Below are positions 24,001 to 39,000 of a DNA stretch of 64,000 nt, piece by piece. The stretch lies in assembly GCA_008828725.1 (NCBI GenBank), contig MEHQ01003606.1, forward strand, positions 446,222 to 510,221, read 5' to 3'. The DNA comes from Saccharina japonica. Lineage: Eukaryota > Sar > Phaeophyceae > Laminariales > Laminariaceae. Each line of letters begins with the position of its first letter. The first letter of the stretch is position 1. The position numbers and the translations under genes were made by a program. The notes under the pieces were generated by a model. The model worked only from the letters and a program-made list of their open reading frames with translations, was not told where the DNA came from and did not search any database.

Positions 24001-27000
24001 GTCCCGCATTCAACAATCCTTCCTACAAGTGTTGAAACCCAATATGTCGGGTAGTCGGCACCTCCGGCAAACGACTATTACTAACTAAAGCTATTAGTCT
24101 GACTAATTTAACTAGTTGGTGACGTGCGTCGGGCCGACTCACAGGTTTACCAACCGTAGTTGTGTTGACTTGGAATGGTAGTGTCGTGGCGTCGTGCTGG
24201 TGGACTGTTTTGGCGAGAGAATGAAGCTTAACCGTTTTGACATGATTATAGTATAGCATGGTATAGCGACTCCCTTCAATACCCACAACTTTTGGTTTTA
24301 CCGACGTTCTATTCTATTGGTCGAAGTCTATTAATACGACGGGCGTGCAACATTGCAAGTATCATTATCGCCATCGTCATGCTGCGCGCGTCGTGTACGG
24401 CTGTCTTTTTACATTGCAGTTTGTCATTTGGACACCCCCTTCCGCCATAAGATTAGCAAAAAGTTTCCATGTAATACATGGAAACAACGCAATGAGCGCC
24501 CAAGTGTTGGAGGCGTCTCTAGTAGGAGTAGAAACGGTGCTCCGTCTCGAAAGGGATGCGTGGTCAATGGTCAAATGACTAAAGCAAGAAACAAATTAGT
24601 ACGCCCCCCCACCCCCCTTCCCCCCGCCTCAGCAGCCTGGGCTATGAAAACATTACTACGTTCGTACATTAATGCATGAATACATTGGGTGGCCGATGCT
24701 ATTGTCCCCATTGAAATTGGAGTATTTCCCCCTCTGAACTACCCAAAGTGTTGGGGGACAAACTACTTTTCCTGTTTTGGGGACAGGTTACTTGCAACTA
24801 AACTAACATTTTGACGACTGCTGCAGCAACTAGCAGAAGGGCCAAGGAAGGCTTAACTAATCAACTGCTGTCATTTTCAGGGCTACGAGTTGGCCGACTC
24901 TAAGTCACCGACTCGTTTGTAGTTGGCTACGTATGATATTTATATTATACCGTAAGTATTGCAGTTAATTGCGTGGGGTGCAGCACCGGAGACCCTAACT
25001 CCAGTACCACGACTGCCGAATTTATTGTTTTGCTGTAAGTCACACCCTGACAGTAATGTTACTCGTTTTTGTAGGTTTACTATACAGCAATGGACGGAGT
25101 TCTGCGTCTTTGTACGTAGGTATTCTTCTGACGAATAGGTGTAAAACAAAAGTGCTGACCAAACAAAATAGGAAAAACGTGTATGCGGTCGACGGCGCCG
25201 GCGGGCTATAACCGCTCGCACGCGTGGTACCGTTGTGATACCTTTAGGTGTTCGACACGGCTTTGGAAGCCGTTGTGCGCTGGTGTTCTCCGAGAAGCGA
25301 CGATGAGCCGCAGCCTTCGGACGACAGTGGCTTACCAGGTGAAGTCCTAGGACGTTAAGCGCATGTCGTAGTCCGTCCTGCGTTGCCCCGTCTTCTCATG
25401 GAGCAGGGCACTCACCTACAACCTACTCCCGTAATGGGTCATTTCATGTGCCATGTGCCATGTGCCATGTGATGTGGCGCGTATTCGGTTTCGTATGTAT
25501 GAAATTTTCACTTTTGGTCTTGGTCTATAGAGTGTCGGCTGCCTTCTGTATTCAGTACTGGCCACCGCTCCTACAGACGAGTAGTAACCTCAATGTTCCT
25601 CTCGCCCAGCTCTTTTCGTGGTTACTGCTCTATGTAGCTGTAGCTGTAGCTGTTAGTACAGCTGTAGCCGAAGTGGTGGCCGTAACTGTAGCTGTAGGTG
25701 TAGCTGTAGCTTTAGCAGCAGTGCTGTGGCGGAGCCTGGGGCCGTAGTTGCAGCAGCGGCTAACCGAGTATGCTCTCTTTGACATGGCATTGCCGTATGT
25801 AAGTGCCACAATTTATCTACTGGAGCAGCTCTCGTCTACGAGAAACAGTTCCATCAAACCTATTCCCGGGTATGCAAGTAATACAGCAGTAGCTCTGTTT
25901 GCAGCTGTCGTTCTTGACCTTTACCGCTGTCGTGTGATGCCCCGCTGCCGTTCGATTCGCAGCAAAGGAAGCCTACGAGAAGCGACAGAAGGCTCATCGC
26001 CGCCGGGTGCGACTCAGCCTCTGGGTCAGGGACAAGGGGTTGGCGCTGTTTTCGTCGTCTGCCGTGGTCAGGTATTGTACTGCCAGTATACTGTCAACGT
26101 ATACTTGTGTACCAGTATGTATATCCAGTGTATCGTCAATGTGCTTCCAGTGTACTACCAGTGTACTGCCAGTGTGCTATCAATGTAATGCCACTGTCTT
26201 GCCAGTGTATGTACTGCCAGTGTGCTACCAGTATATTTGCTGACGTACAGCCATTGCTAGTGTACTTCCAGTGCACGGAGATATATAGCGCTTTCTTCCG
26301 CGCGTTGTGCTCTTCGTGTTGTGTAGTTGCTGCGCCGTGCATTTGATGCGGCAGATGTTGATTCGCGAACTCTGCGTGACTAGGTCTGTTTTGGGTGACG
26401 TGGGATTAGTACGTATGTGTGGCGTGCATCACAATATTGGGTCACTCGCGTTCTGGTGAACACTAACGCAGGAATACGACACCAATTCAACGCACGAGCG
26501 CATACATTCAAGAGCACGCAGCTTCACACACACTCTTTTCACGAGCACATGGATACACATTTCAACGAACAAACACGCGGGCGCATATGTACATGGACCG
26601 TTGACAATGGGGGAGTGTACAGTATACGAAACATGTTTGAGGCTTGCTGTCGTAAGAGCCCTGCTCGCTATACGGGTACATGTCAGCTGTATATCAGCAT
26701 CACTGCAGTCGACACTGCCTGGGGCTTACTCGAAGTGTGAAGCGATACCACTCTTGACTGTCAACCATCGTCTGCCCCCAACCATCCTATCGTAAGGGCT
26801 ATGCCGCAGGCGGGTATTTCCTAGAAACTACTGATGACTCGGTTGCTAGTTTTTAGGGGGGTGATGAAGCCAGCCAACAGACTGAGTCTCGTCGACTAAA
26901 GTCAGGCGAAGCGAAGCGAGCCGAATGAGCCGCCTCGGGGTCTCCGCGGGAGGCGCCCCCGGAGGGACCACTGGAAGTGCCGCCGAAGGATCCCGCTTGC

Positions 27001-30000
27001 TCTGTTTGGCTTTTAGCTACGCCTTACACACAGAACACGTTAGAAATCGAACATCCCTTCCTACAAACAAGAAAGACCACTGGAAGTGCCGCCGAAGGAT
27101 CCCGCTTGCTCTGTTTGGCTTTTGGCTACGCCTTACACACAGAACACGTTAGAAAGCGAACATCCCTTCCTACAAACAAGAAAACCAACTAGTCGGATGG
27201 TTTGGCCCCGCTGCAACTATTTATCTGTATTGCCTAACCCACTGCTAACTTGTTGGTGGTTTGTAGTGATAGTTAATGATAGTCAACCGACTCCCAGCCC
27301 TGCTCTTTGGGTAGCCTGTGGACCAGATAATGCTCAGCACCGTGCATCATTAGGATTATTCGCATTGTGAGATCCACGCTCTACAGCGGTATACCGGGCT
27401 CCCTTCACCTCGCCGCACCGCACCGTTTTATACCATTGGCGTGCGTGATGACAGCCTGTACAAGGCCCTGAGTAGCGAGGAGCCTGTCGAGAGGAGGAAG
27501 GCGTCTGCGTGCCTCAGCCGGGTAGGCCGAGCGGTGACATCTGTCCAAGCCAATGAAAAAGAGAGAGAGGCGGACTCTCAGAAGATCAAGGACGCCGTGT
27601 CGCCTCTTCTCCAGTTCCAACCGGAGGCGGGTGGCGGTAGTGTCGCCGAAGCGAAAGGTACGTGCAGTAGCGACGTATTGGAAGGATATCGAACGATGCT
27701 CGAGTTCGATACGATATTGATACATAAATAATCAGATCAGTACGTTTTTTTGTGGAATTAATTCAAATGCACCAGCTGTGAGTTCGGATGGTTGATTGAG
27801 TGATGCTCAAAGTCTGCAAGCTGCAGTGATGAACCGGACGCGATGTTCGTTAGGTCGATTTTTTTCGTTCATTTTGAGCATATTTGATACGGGGATGCCA
27901 GGGGGTGGAAGGCAAAACGTTGGATATTCAGATGTATATATATCGAAATTTCGATATTTCGAAATATCAATATCGAAACTTGCGATACGATCCCCAACAA
28001 GTTCGCGCAGTGCTCCCATAATGTCTTGCGAAACTCAAGGTGACGTGTACAAGACCACACGTGAAAGGTGTCGGAATACAAAGCTTCATGGCAGTTTTTC
28101 GCGTCCGATATGTACCTGGTATCGAAGTTAGATGATACGATTTATCGAAACTTTTAATACGACATTCAACACCAACGTGCAGTGTCTCCACGGTACGAAC
28201 GTATCGGGAAACTCAATTTTAACCTGTACGAAACCCCGCGTGAAATGTATGAAACTGCAGCTAATGCAGTTGTTCGTAGCAGTATTTGTAGTGGAGTAGT
28301 GCAACGTCGACCCGCATGGAGAGGGCGACCCGCATGGAGAGGGCGGTGTTTTGGGAGGGGGGGCATGAGGCAGCTGAAGTGCACACAGGATTATACGCTA
28401 GTCTTGTGTACTCTTATTATAATAGTTTTAACGTGGTTTTGTCAAGCGATGCAGGAGGAAGCGGTCTTGCAAAAACAACTATTCTTCAGTGAGGAAACAA
28501 ACATCGCCCATTGTTGTGCTTGTTGTCCTCTGCAAGTTAGTGCGGTTTTATCTACCGACGTGATCCAATGTGCTGTAAACTCCTAATAAGGTCAGAGACT
28601 GATGTCAGCACGTGAGCAAATTATTTTAATGTCGGTTGCTTGCACCGTCGAGGCCGTCGTGTAACTGAACTGGGATGCTCATTTGGACACACTGATTGGG
28701 TGCTGCAATCGGGTTGCGTTGAATTTTCCTTGTGGTCACTCTGATGAAACACCAGGTATTTGAGAGAAGGGGGTAAGGAATGGTGTTTTGTTCCCAAACG
28801 CCGCAACAAGGCACACATTGTGAGGGAAACATATCATGAGGTTATCTGCCAAAGTCTCCCGTCGCGCTTGCATCAGTTGCGTGTCGTTGCTCTTCACCGG
28901 CTGTATGTGGTGTATGTGAGTTATGTGGTGTGTGTGGTGTACTTCGTATGTGCTGTATGTGGGGTATGTGCTCTTCACCTGCTGTATGTGGTGTACTTCG
29001 TATGCGAGTTATGTGCTGTATGCGCTGTATGTGGGGTACACGTTTGTGCTGTTTGTACTGTGTTGTTGCAGTATGGCAGTTGCAACATTGTGAGCCCTAA
29101 TTTTAGTTCTAGCGACGCCTTTTCCTTCGCACTGGCGCCCCTCCTACTTCAACCAGCACTTTTATTAGTTCCTGGTTACGTGGAAAACATATCCTCTTAT
29201 CCTCTTTGCACGCCCCTGGTGCCAGTGGCTTTAGCGTATGACCTTCCACTCTCTCGAAATATAACACCGGTCTATTAATAGCTTTTGAGTCCATTCAGTC
29301 GAGCGCAATGTAAAGAAGGTAATCACTTCCCTGTTAACCTTTCTTCAAGCCAAATCTCGACTCGCGTGCCTCTCCAAATCAACCATGTTACCTGTGTGGC
29401 CTCCGCCGCCCCTAAAAAAACAATCGAAAACCATATTTGTATTTTTTCTTGGTACGTTACGTTGCTCGGCTCAGGCGAGGGAGAAGCGTTCGCGGCGATA
29501 TCGTCCGAGTCTCGCATGCAGGGCACTGTCAGAAGAGTGACAATTGCCTCGGCCCTCTCCAATGCGGAAGGGGCGCTGGGAACGTGGGCGATGAGTCTGC
29601 AGGGTTTCCTCGCGGAGGTGTGTGTTCTCTGCGTACCGTCTGCCACCTTGGTTTTTGGCAGACCGCTCGAGCGATTTGGCGAGCGTTCGAGCAGTGCAGA
29701 TGTTCCGGCAGATCTCAGTCTTGGTCAGTCTGTATCGCACCTCGAGCCTGAATTACTAACCCTGCTTCTCTGCGTGCCTCGCTCGCAGGTCAACGACCTA
29801 CATAACTGGTCCCAGGTGCTACGTAGACTATACGAATACCACCCACTTGTGTTGATCTGATTGGTCAACGTCTCCCTTACATACAAAACACATGTTTGCT
29901 CTTATCTGTACAATATTACGCTTATCTGATACAGTAACTGTAGGCGTGAGCGTGTCTTTTGGCCCAGTTGGCGTGTCGTTGTGCTCATTGTAGTATAAAG

Positions 30001-33000
30001 GTGTAAACACCGGAAATGCCAAGTTGGCGTTTCTTGTGCTCAGTGGAAAGCCTGAGAATGGTAGGCGCGGCTCTTTGCTTGGTGAAGAGCTCAAGCCGCA
30101 CATGGTGGAGAGGTCTGTTTGGAGAAGTAATGGTGTAGGCGGTTGGCATGGTGTTGCCTTCGCACGAACTCTATGCCTGCATTCGGACGGCCGTTCGCAA
30201 GGAGGGAAGGCGAAGTGCAGGCAGCCCTTTAATTCCGACAGGAGGGGTAGCACATTCATTGGTCGTTAAATAATCTTTAGTAGCCACCTTTAATAGTCTT
30301 TAGTAGTCTTTAATAGTCTTATAGTAGTCTTCAATGGTTTTTGGCAATCTTTCATATGCTTTAGTATTGGTAGTCTTTAATAGTATTTGAGAGTCTTTAA
30401 TAGTGTTTAATAGTGTTTTCTAAGGCTCCACACTTGAACTTCTCTATACCTCACTCAACAGTCGACTTCGCCAAAACTTGCAAGCTGAGCCTAATACATG
30501 CACAATCCCACGGGCTAGAATCTAACGCAGAATACTGTAATGTACACATCCCAACGGCTATACTGGATAGTTTGAGAGTGAAAGAGCCCTGTCGGGGAGA
30601 CATGTTTGCGCTCAAAAGTGAAACTCCTACCTCGGCACGGCTCCCACCACTACTGTCGTGGCATTGACGCTAGCGTTTGTCTTGGTGGCGTTGACGTTTC
30701 AGGCGATGACTTTAGCGGCTTCGGGTGATCAAATTGGGCAAGAAGCGGCAGCGGAATCTTTCTGTTCTGCGGCGTCTTCGGACGGGGGACGCGCTCTTCT
30801 TGGCCCCGTGGTGGAGAGCGGCGTTATCTTTGTTCTCATGGAGAGCAGGAGCCAGGCGGCTAGATCGGCCGCTGCAAGGCAAGCTGCAGCCGTAGCCGTA
30901 GCCGTAGCTGTGGCTGTAGCTGTAGTTTTATATATAATAGCTGTAGCTGTAGTTGTAGCTGTATCTTTAGCTGTGACCGTAATGGTAGCGGGAAATCACT
31001 ACCTGCGTCGTGCCTTGAACATCCACCACAACCTACGTTATATGCTAATTGTATGGCACTTCCTACGGGTAAGTTTACATACGACATCGCGCCGATTCGA
31101 TGAACCAAACGGCTTGTCCTTTTTTAGCGGGCCACATTATGATACTATCACGGTGCATCCAACACATGTATTATTGTCGCATTCTCTGCTATGTATAGAC
31201 TTGTGGCTTGTGGATGGATGCACTCCCGCTATCGTCGCGTCTCGCTAGCGCCCCGCGTGCTGTGTATAGGGGGGACAAGGCATGTCACGGTCGCTGTTTC
31301 GCCTGACCTGGGCCTGCTTACTTTGTTTCTGTTACGGTAGCTGTTTCGCAACCGTTGGGAACTTGTAGGACTCCATTGCTTGGCAGCTGGGTTCCTGAGC
31401 CTGCAGCGCATTTATCGACGTTGGGAGTTTTGGAAATCCGAGTTGTTTTCGTCGAGACAGCCCATGTTGATTTGGATACCGCCACGTACGGATATGTATC
31501 GATACTAAGTCTTTGCGAAAGTGCGAACAATACGTACTGCGGGTATCGCTGTCACTCTGTGTGAACATTTGGCCGTTGCAGTCGACCTGGTTCTGCTGCT
31601 TTCGCTTCGCTGAGACTCAAACATCTACCCCACCTTGCCTTCTTTCATACAGTGCGTACGCCAAGTTGGGGATGATTTCGGCTGCGCTTTCGAGCGACTC
31701 GGATGATGTCACCAAGCTGCTCAACGTCTCGCTCGACCTCATCGCGCCCTCGACAAAGCCCACAGCCACGGCAGACACGGCGAGCTCGAAAACGGCAGCG
31801 TCAAAGCCCGGGCGAGGCTTGGACACCTTGAAGGGTGGGGCCGAGCTAGCAGACAGCGAGCGCGCTGTGGAGGTGTTGAGCTTCCTCGTTTCAAAGACCA
31901 AGGTTTGTAGTTGTCTCCAAAGACGGGGTGCTCTCACGAGGGTGCAGTCGGTCTTTCCTTTTGGCGAGTTTCAGTTGTAGGGTTAAGCTTAGGGGTTAGG
32001 GTTAGGCTCCCTAAGCCCTCACCGTGTGTTAACCCTAACCGTGACCCTTGTAGGGACAAATTTAGCGTTAGCTTTAGGGTCAGTGCTGCCTTGGTTTAAC
32101 GCCCGTAACTTCTGGTCTAGTGTCATGTTGGTACTCCGACACCCACCGTTGGATACCACTAAGGCCTGTTGGTCGCACGTGTGACAACAATTTTAAATTC
32201 ATTACGTTGTGGCGCCTGCCACTTTCCCTGCTAGGCGTTACGCTCGCATCCCATCCGCACTTCTCATCCATTCAAACGGGTTGGGTTTTCTACATTGGCC
32301 TTGGTTGGGATGTTTTTTGCTTCGAAAATCCCGAAAATCGGTGCAATAGTTCTAGCAATTTTGATAGCAAAGGAATGAACTGTATACACCGTATGTCGAA
32401 TACGGCGAGTTTTGTCAGCCTTTTGAGGCAGTTTTCAATTTTGTGCCACTCTTGGCGAGATGGTGCTTGTGATTCTGTTTGGCTCCTGCTGACAAGAGCA
32501 ATGTTTCTATTAGACTACCCGTACTGTTTGTAGCGTTCGGCTGTCCACATTTTTTCTGGGTTTCGACCCTACGTCAACTTGGACCCCGTTGCTGATCCTT
32601 ACCCTCACCCACCTCTACTCTAGGTAACCCTGTTGGCACCCTTTTATGTTGATCGAACGGGTTAACGATCAACTTGAATAACCTGATTAACCTGATTGAC
32701 TAGATTAACTTGATTATAGTATAGCGACCGAAGACACGAAAAGCGCGACCTCACCAACCATGCAAACCCTTCAGGAAGAGTATAAGAGTATATGTACGAG
32801 CATGCAACATAATGAGTATCGCCATGCTGGGCGAGTTTTATGTACTTGTTGATGTTCCACAGCTCGGAAGCACCCCCTATCCCCTATCGTAAACATGCCC
32901 TGGGCTGTTTGTTTGGTGTAGCCGATGGTGGATGCTGTAACTGTAAAACGAAATATGTTTTCGACATCTTTTCCCTACATGCTACAGTGTATGCTATATT

Positions 33001-36000
33001 AAAAAAATTAAAAAAACAACAGCTGTGAGATCGAGGATTTCGTCGAAACTCGTCTTTACTAGCTGAGTGTAATATGCTATATATAGTGTATTGTATAGTG
33101 TATTATATACCAGTATGCTATAGTGTATGCTATAGTGTACGGCATTGTATAGTGTATTGTATAGTGTATGCTATAGTGTATTGTATAGTGTATTGCATAA
33201 TGTATTGTATAGTGTAGTTGTATAGTGTATGGTTTAGTGTACGACACAATCAAGTCCGTAAAGGGATACATGGATAACAACGCCGATGCCCCTGCTGCGT
33301 AAATCGTTTCATGTGTTTTGGATCAGGTGAAGGAGGAACTGTGCTACGGGTCTGCGCGGTGCCAGAAGGCTCTGTCTCGCCTGTGTCAAGCAGGGCACCA
33401 CGTGAAGGGGACCAGTCCCATTGCCTACGGCCTCGCTTTCCTGTATTCGTCGGTAAGGCGCATTCGTCGGTAATGAGCGGCCTTGCCGTCGGCACGGTTT
33501 GTTTTGGTGTGTGGTCGTATTTTTTTTCCATATCGCTCACGAATCATCCCCACGCGGCACGGTGCTATAGGCACAAGCTAAACAGTCCACACCTCGGACA
33601 GATCTGATAGGTACATATAGATACAGACATATCATTCCCACTTCATCATCTAGATTTTTCAAGGCAGATCTGTTCCCGATCTTGTCCGATTTGGCTCATG
33701 TTCCAAGGTGGAACGCGTATAATCTGCATTATTCCTGGGTTGAATCTATGGTACGCAGATACTCGACAACCCCTCACAACGGCAGGCGAGGAACTAGATG
33801 ATCTACAGTATATCACGATCTGTAGATCTATCTGTAGATTATCTGTCTTCCGAGTTGCGAAACATTCACTTACATGTGCTGGCATCGGCAGATATCCAGT
33901 ATGTACAGGGTGTCTTTAGTACGTACTGTGTGTTCTTCACATTAAACCTTCCTTTCTACCCGTCGACATCCAGCACACCCAGTGTCCGTGCCGATTCTTC
34001 GTGCTAAAAAGGTACCAGTTCTGTGGTCACAAAACTACGACACGGAGATACTACGCTCAGTGCAGTAAGCAGAGCAGACAATGCAATGCCATATACTGTA
34101 GTGCTGTATGTAGCGATAGTGTATATACTCTGCGTGTACCCGGGTATCTCCTTGGTATGACCTACATACCTTACAAGACGCAAAGTAGTTTCCCGGCTGA
34201 TTTTGTCGACAGCAGGGAAAGCGCAAATACTGATAATGCCGAGTGATGCATCTATGGAAATACGTGGACGAGATATTTCCAACGTCACAGTTTTTGTTGT
34301 GTATGCCTTCCTACTCTTGGAGAAAATCGGCTCGAAAATTCATCTCATCCCAGGGAGGGTGTTATCTTATCATCTTGATTACAGCATACAGTCTTATCAT
34401 CTTGATTACAGCATACAGTCTTATCATCTTGATTACAGTACACAGTCTTATCATCTTGATTACAGTACTGTCTTCTCAGCTTGATTACAGTATACGGTAA
34501 TCAGCTTTGGTACCAAGACACCCCAGAGTATGTACGAATACGGACATACCCTAAACACACCCCTTGAAGATAAACGAGAGGACTTTGTTGGATTTTGTTT
34601 TCTTCGCGTTTGTACGCCGTCTCCCCAGCGGTAAGGTTCGCTGCTGATTTACCGTCAGCACTTGCGACCTACCTGGTAGGTAATATAACGTCTAGGCGAG
34701 GCTTGTGAACACGATTCATCCACCATGTGGCTTCGAGATCCAAGTAGCCCACACGAAATGTAAAGCGCGAAAGGCCTGAACGGCAATTTTGTTTCCCTGC
34801 AGTGCTGTACCTGGTAGTCAGCTTCCACCCAAGTCTTGCCCTTCGTGGCGGCCATTAGTTGTACTGTAGTTCAAATTGCACGCTGTTTAGAGGACGACGT
34901 TAGACAGGGGTACACGGCAAGGGATCCTTTATGCTTCCAGACGCTCGTGTAGTGTTTGTTTTTGCATCTTTGGTGTTTTGTTTTTGTGTATTGTGTTTGG
35001 TGTAGAGCTACGGACTTAGTGTTTTGTTTAGTTCATTGTTTAGTGTCTAGGGTTTGGTGTTGGATGCTTTGGGGTTAGTTACCTGGAGAGTGAAACGGAT
35101 CCTTTTTTGTTGCAGTGCTTGTTCTGCAGCAATGGGCCGTACAAGTGACAAGCATAATGAATACCACACGCAGGATGAGAGGACGACGCGTTACGTCGCC
35201 CTGTGCACCCATTGCCCATTTTTTTCAGCTGTGCGTGAGCAAGGAAGAGGAGGTGAAGGAGTCGTTCAAGGGAAAAGACATGACCTACGAGCAGTACCAG
35301 CAGCTCAAGCAGCTCAACGACTCGCATGGACAAGGGCCTAAGGAGGACGAAACAGACACGAAGGACAGTGCTGATGCTGCGCAGCGAAGGTCGGCATGCC
35401 TTCTCGACTCGCTCGCTTACTCGCCTACACTCCCGTCAAACCTACGCCTCGACTGTCGGTTGGCATCACGACGGGGTGCTTCGTTTTTTTGTTGCCTTGT
35501 AAATTCCCAAAAGTGGTCGCGTGATACGTAAGGTTGGGAAGTTTGGGCACTTCACAATGCGGAAATGACGCGGCGGGTGCTTGGTTCGCGCGTGTCGTGG
35601 TACTGTTGACCCAGTCTCGACTTTCGATATCAAGGCATGTCGACGAAAAGTGTGTCAGGTCCGGTCTTACCGACCGTCTACTGGGAGCGCGTGGCATTGC
35701 AACTACCTACGCAAGGTGGTTGTTTGTCAGATTTGTTTTTGCCTCTTTTTTTTTTTGTTTGATACTAAACACCGAAATATTTGATGTAAGTCACATGCTC
35801 CTACGGCACAATTACGACGCCTACACACATACCCAGTAGCATTACAGAAAGCTGAGACCAAGCCCGTTCGAACAAGCGAGGTTGCGCTCCCAATGTCCCT
35901 ATACTGGCAGTATCATGCCGTGTACGTGTCGGGGAATTTCCGTGTAGTGGAATTCGGTCACCTCCCCTATCTCATGAGCCCAGGCTGCGTCTTTTGGCGG

Positions 36001-39000
36001 ATGCTACATTCGTCATTTTTTTTCGGCACTGTCCCCAAGGTGTTAACACTCTACAAACTGCCCCAAAGGCGTTAATACTCTACAAGCTTATCGGTGTCGT
36101 GCTGTAAGAGCCATCCATAAGACCAGCCGTTTCGTCACGCCCTACGTACTCGAAATGTGATCTCACAGGGGGAAGGTGGCAGAGCTATACCACACTTTCA
36201 ACGAGACAAACCGTGCTGCTGTATATGCCGTCGGCTCCATTTTGTTTTTATGCCCAGCTGTTTCGTCGGATGGGAAGTTGTCACGGTAGAGAGGTATTCA
36301 GGTATTCTTAGCTTCGTTCGCAAATATGGCCTCTCTTTGTTTCGTTCTGAAGGATTTGTCCACCCGTTATTGAAAGCGCCGTTGTTTTCTTGTGAAGGAT
36401 TTTTCTGCCCTAGGGAATCGCGGGTTTCGACGGTGGCAACGACAACGCAAAAACAAAGAAGCGGTAGAGATTTCGCTTGAGTTGCAGCCGCTGGTGTCGC
36501 TTGACTAGCCTTGGCTATCAACATACAGTTGCCCACATTGCTGAAAAACGAACGCGCTTGCATTATTGGGCGGCGAATCGCAACCGACTCAAACACCGGT
36601 TCGATCGTAAAATTCAATCGACATCGGAGTCGCATAATAGAAAGACGATTATGTTGTGATTTTATCGTAATACCGGTATACTTCCACCGTCTATATTGTC
36701 GTCCTTACCAGCTGGGGGTCTATATTGGGCACCTCACCAGCTGGCGAGGGGGTGGGGGGGGCGGGAGCTTGGAGCTCGCATAGCTCGTTCGAAGTCCTTC
36801 GTGAAATCGATACAATTTTTTTATCGACTTTTCGCTCCGATTGACAGGCCTATTTTGCTATCTTGTGTCTCCCGTGTTTCTTGTGTTTCTTGTTTCTCTT
36901 GCTTGGTCGGTTGTGTCTCTCGTGTCTTGTCAGATCCCATGCCCTGGCGGAAGCAGGGTGTGTGCTGTCACTGAAAAAGCTCGCCGAGGATGCTAGCCCA
37001 GCCACCAGGGAACGCGTGGCGCTCTGCTTTCGCAGGCTGGCCACGGAGCCCCGCAACCGAGGGTTGATCGTGCAACAGGGAGGGCTGGTGAGGCTTCCGC
37101 TTACTGAGGGCTATTTCGTACTGCAGTGCCACAGTGAAGAGCAGCGAACAATTGAAAGCTTGAGATAGTTTTTAGACCTAGATGTCGAGTTTATCTTGAG
37201 ATACTTGTAAGCTGTAGAAGTCGAGTGTCCATATTGTATGGCGTGACCATGCTGTAGCGTGAGGGCGGGCGCAGGTTACACTAGGCGCGTACCCCGTAAG
37301 CGATAATCAGTTCTCAGTTCGCTGAGTGCTTCACTACTAAGATGCCAGATACAGAGTGAGGGCTGGACCATGCAGGCCTGCCTGCGTCCTTGGGTGGCGG
37401 ATCGCTCGTTCCCTTAGAAATAGGCTTATATCCATGCTGCTCTTTTTCCCATTTTTTGTTTTTCTTACTCATATTTTTTATGTGGTTTATTAGCCTCCCC
37501 CCCAATTGTGCCTAACATGCGCCCCAAAAAGTCTCAAAGCGAAAGTCCAATTATGCTACAATTCTGTCGAAAGCCTCCAATTGTGCTATATTATGCTCCT
37601 GAAAAAGAACATCATATATCTGTTTATGCTTGGCATTTTATTACGCCAAATTAAAGACAGCAGCCGGAGTCGCTCTGTAGCATACCCTTGTATACACCTG
37701 TTTTAAGACAGTCCTATCGTTAGAGTACCAGCTACCCCTTCCACTGCCGCAATAAGTATTCCTCACTAAATTCAGTTGTTTAGACACAAAAGCGTGGGCG
37801 TAGATTAACTTATATATGGTGGCATGTGTTGGGGGTCAGGGCAGGGAGCGGAGAAGCGAGTGGTGTCCTTTTTTGCGCTTTCAACTGCATACGGTATCTG
37901 TGGACGCTGGTTTGCTGTCCGCTGTTTGAAGGAGTTGACCAACTGTGCTACAGGGTGCTACAGGGTGGTAGAGGGTGTTATTAAATGGCACTGGTTGCCC
38001 GTTTTTGTTTTTACTGACTGTGAGGATATTATTAATACTATGGCTATTCGTGTACTTGCTGACTACCTGGTACTAGTTAGACTAACACTCCTCAAGTGGG
38101 TAACTACCCGGCATCCTGTATTATTGCTGTATTGCACACAGTTCATTGGGTTGCTCTAAGCCTACATATTATATGCATCAAAATACAGTCTTGTGTGTGG
38201 TATGGTGTCTAGACTGATATGTGGTATGTGGTACCAGGTATGTGTGTGGTATGTGGTACCAGGTATGTGGTACCAGGTATGTGGTACCAGGTATGTGGTA
38301 CCGGTATGTGGTATGTGGTATGTGTTAAGTGGTATGGTGTATAGACCTCAAGCGAGGAGTCGCATACAATTGTAAGTATATATGTCTATATACCTCTATA
38401 AGGCAAGCTACTAATAGCACGATTTAGCTCCTCACGCTCTCTGTGGGATGTACTGCTTGTCACTCTACCTGCCATCCACTAACCCCGGCTATTCTTCCGT
38501 GGCCACGTCGCTGCTATCGGTTGATGCGATCTAAAGCCACTTCCGTCAAACACCTCAGCGGGTCACGGTGGCTTACGGTGGCTTACGGTGCAGACAATTA
38601 TTATCCTTGTATGTTCCTTCCGTATTTGGTCTGTTTGCTCACGCCACTGATATAGCAGTGCTGCTCTTCGTTGACGGCTATGATACCTCGTGCTGCGAGT
38701 GCCCGACATCACCGCTGTGTTCTACTATTAAATACCCGGTAGTGTATACAATCGAGTTAAAATTGACACACGGCACAGCTGTGAAAGTAGTGAGCTTAAG
38801 CTTGATTATTCATTTCAACCGTCCGCCGCATGATGAAACAAAAATAGCTGTTTGAAATTGGGCAATTAACGCGTAGAGGTTTTTTCCTCGAAGCATGACC
38901 CTGGTGGTATTGATGTCTACAGTAGTGCTGTCTTGTGTTGTGCACCGAAGAAAGTTGGCTCAAGTAGGAACACCGGCACGTATAGGCGTTGCCGCTCCGT

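Noticed and set aside
30879..31248. Extension of UNC45 exon 14 through the VAVAVA-coding repeat
   Set aside because: Would break phase with exon 15 and adds only repeat-encoded Val/Ala; the GC donor gives a clean join.
34363..34495. CRISPR-like array of 26-bp direct repeats
   Set aside because: Units are contiguous with no unique spacers, and the genome is eukaryotic.
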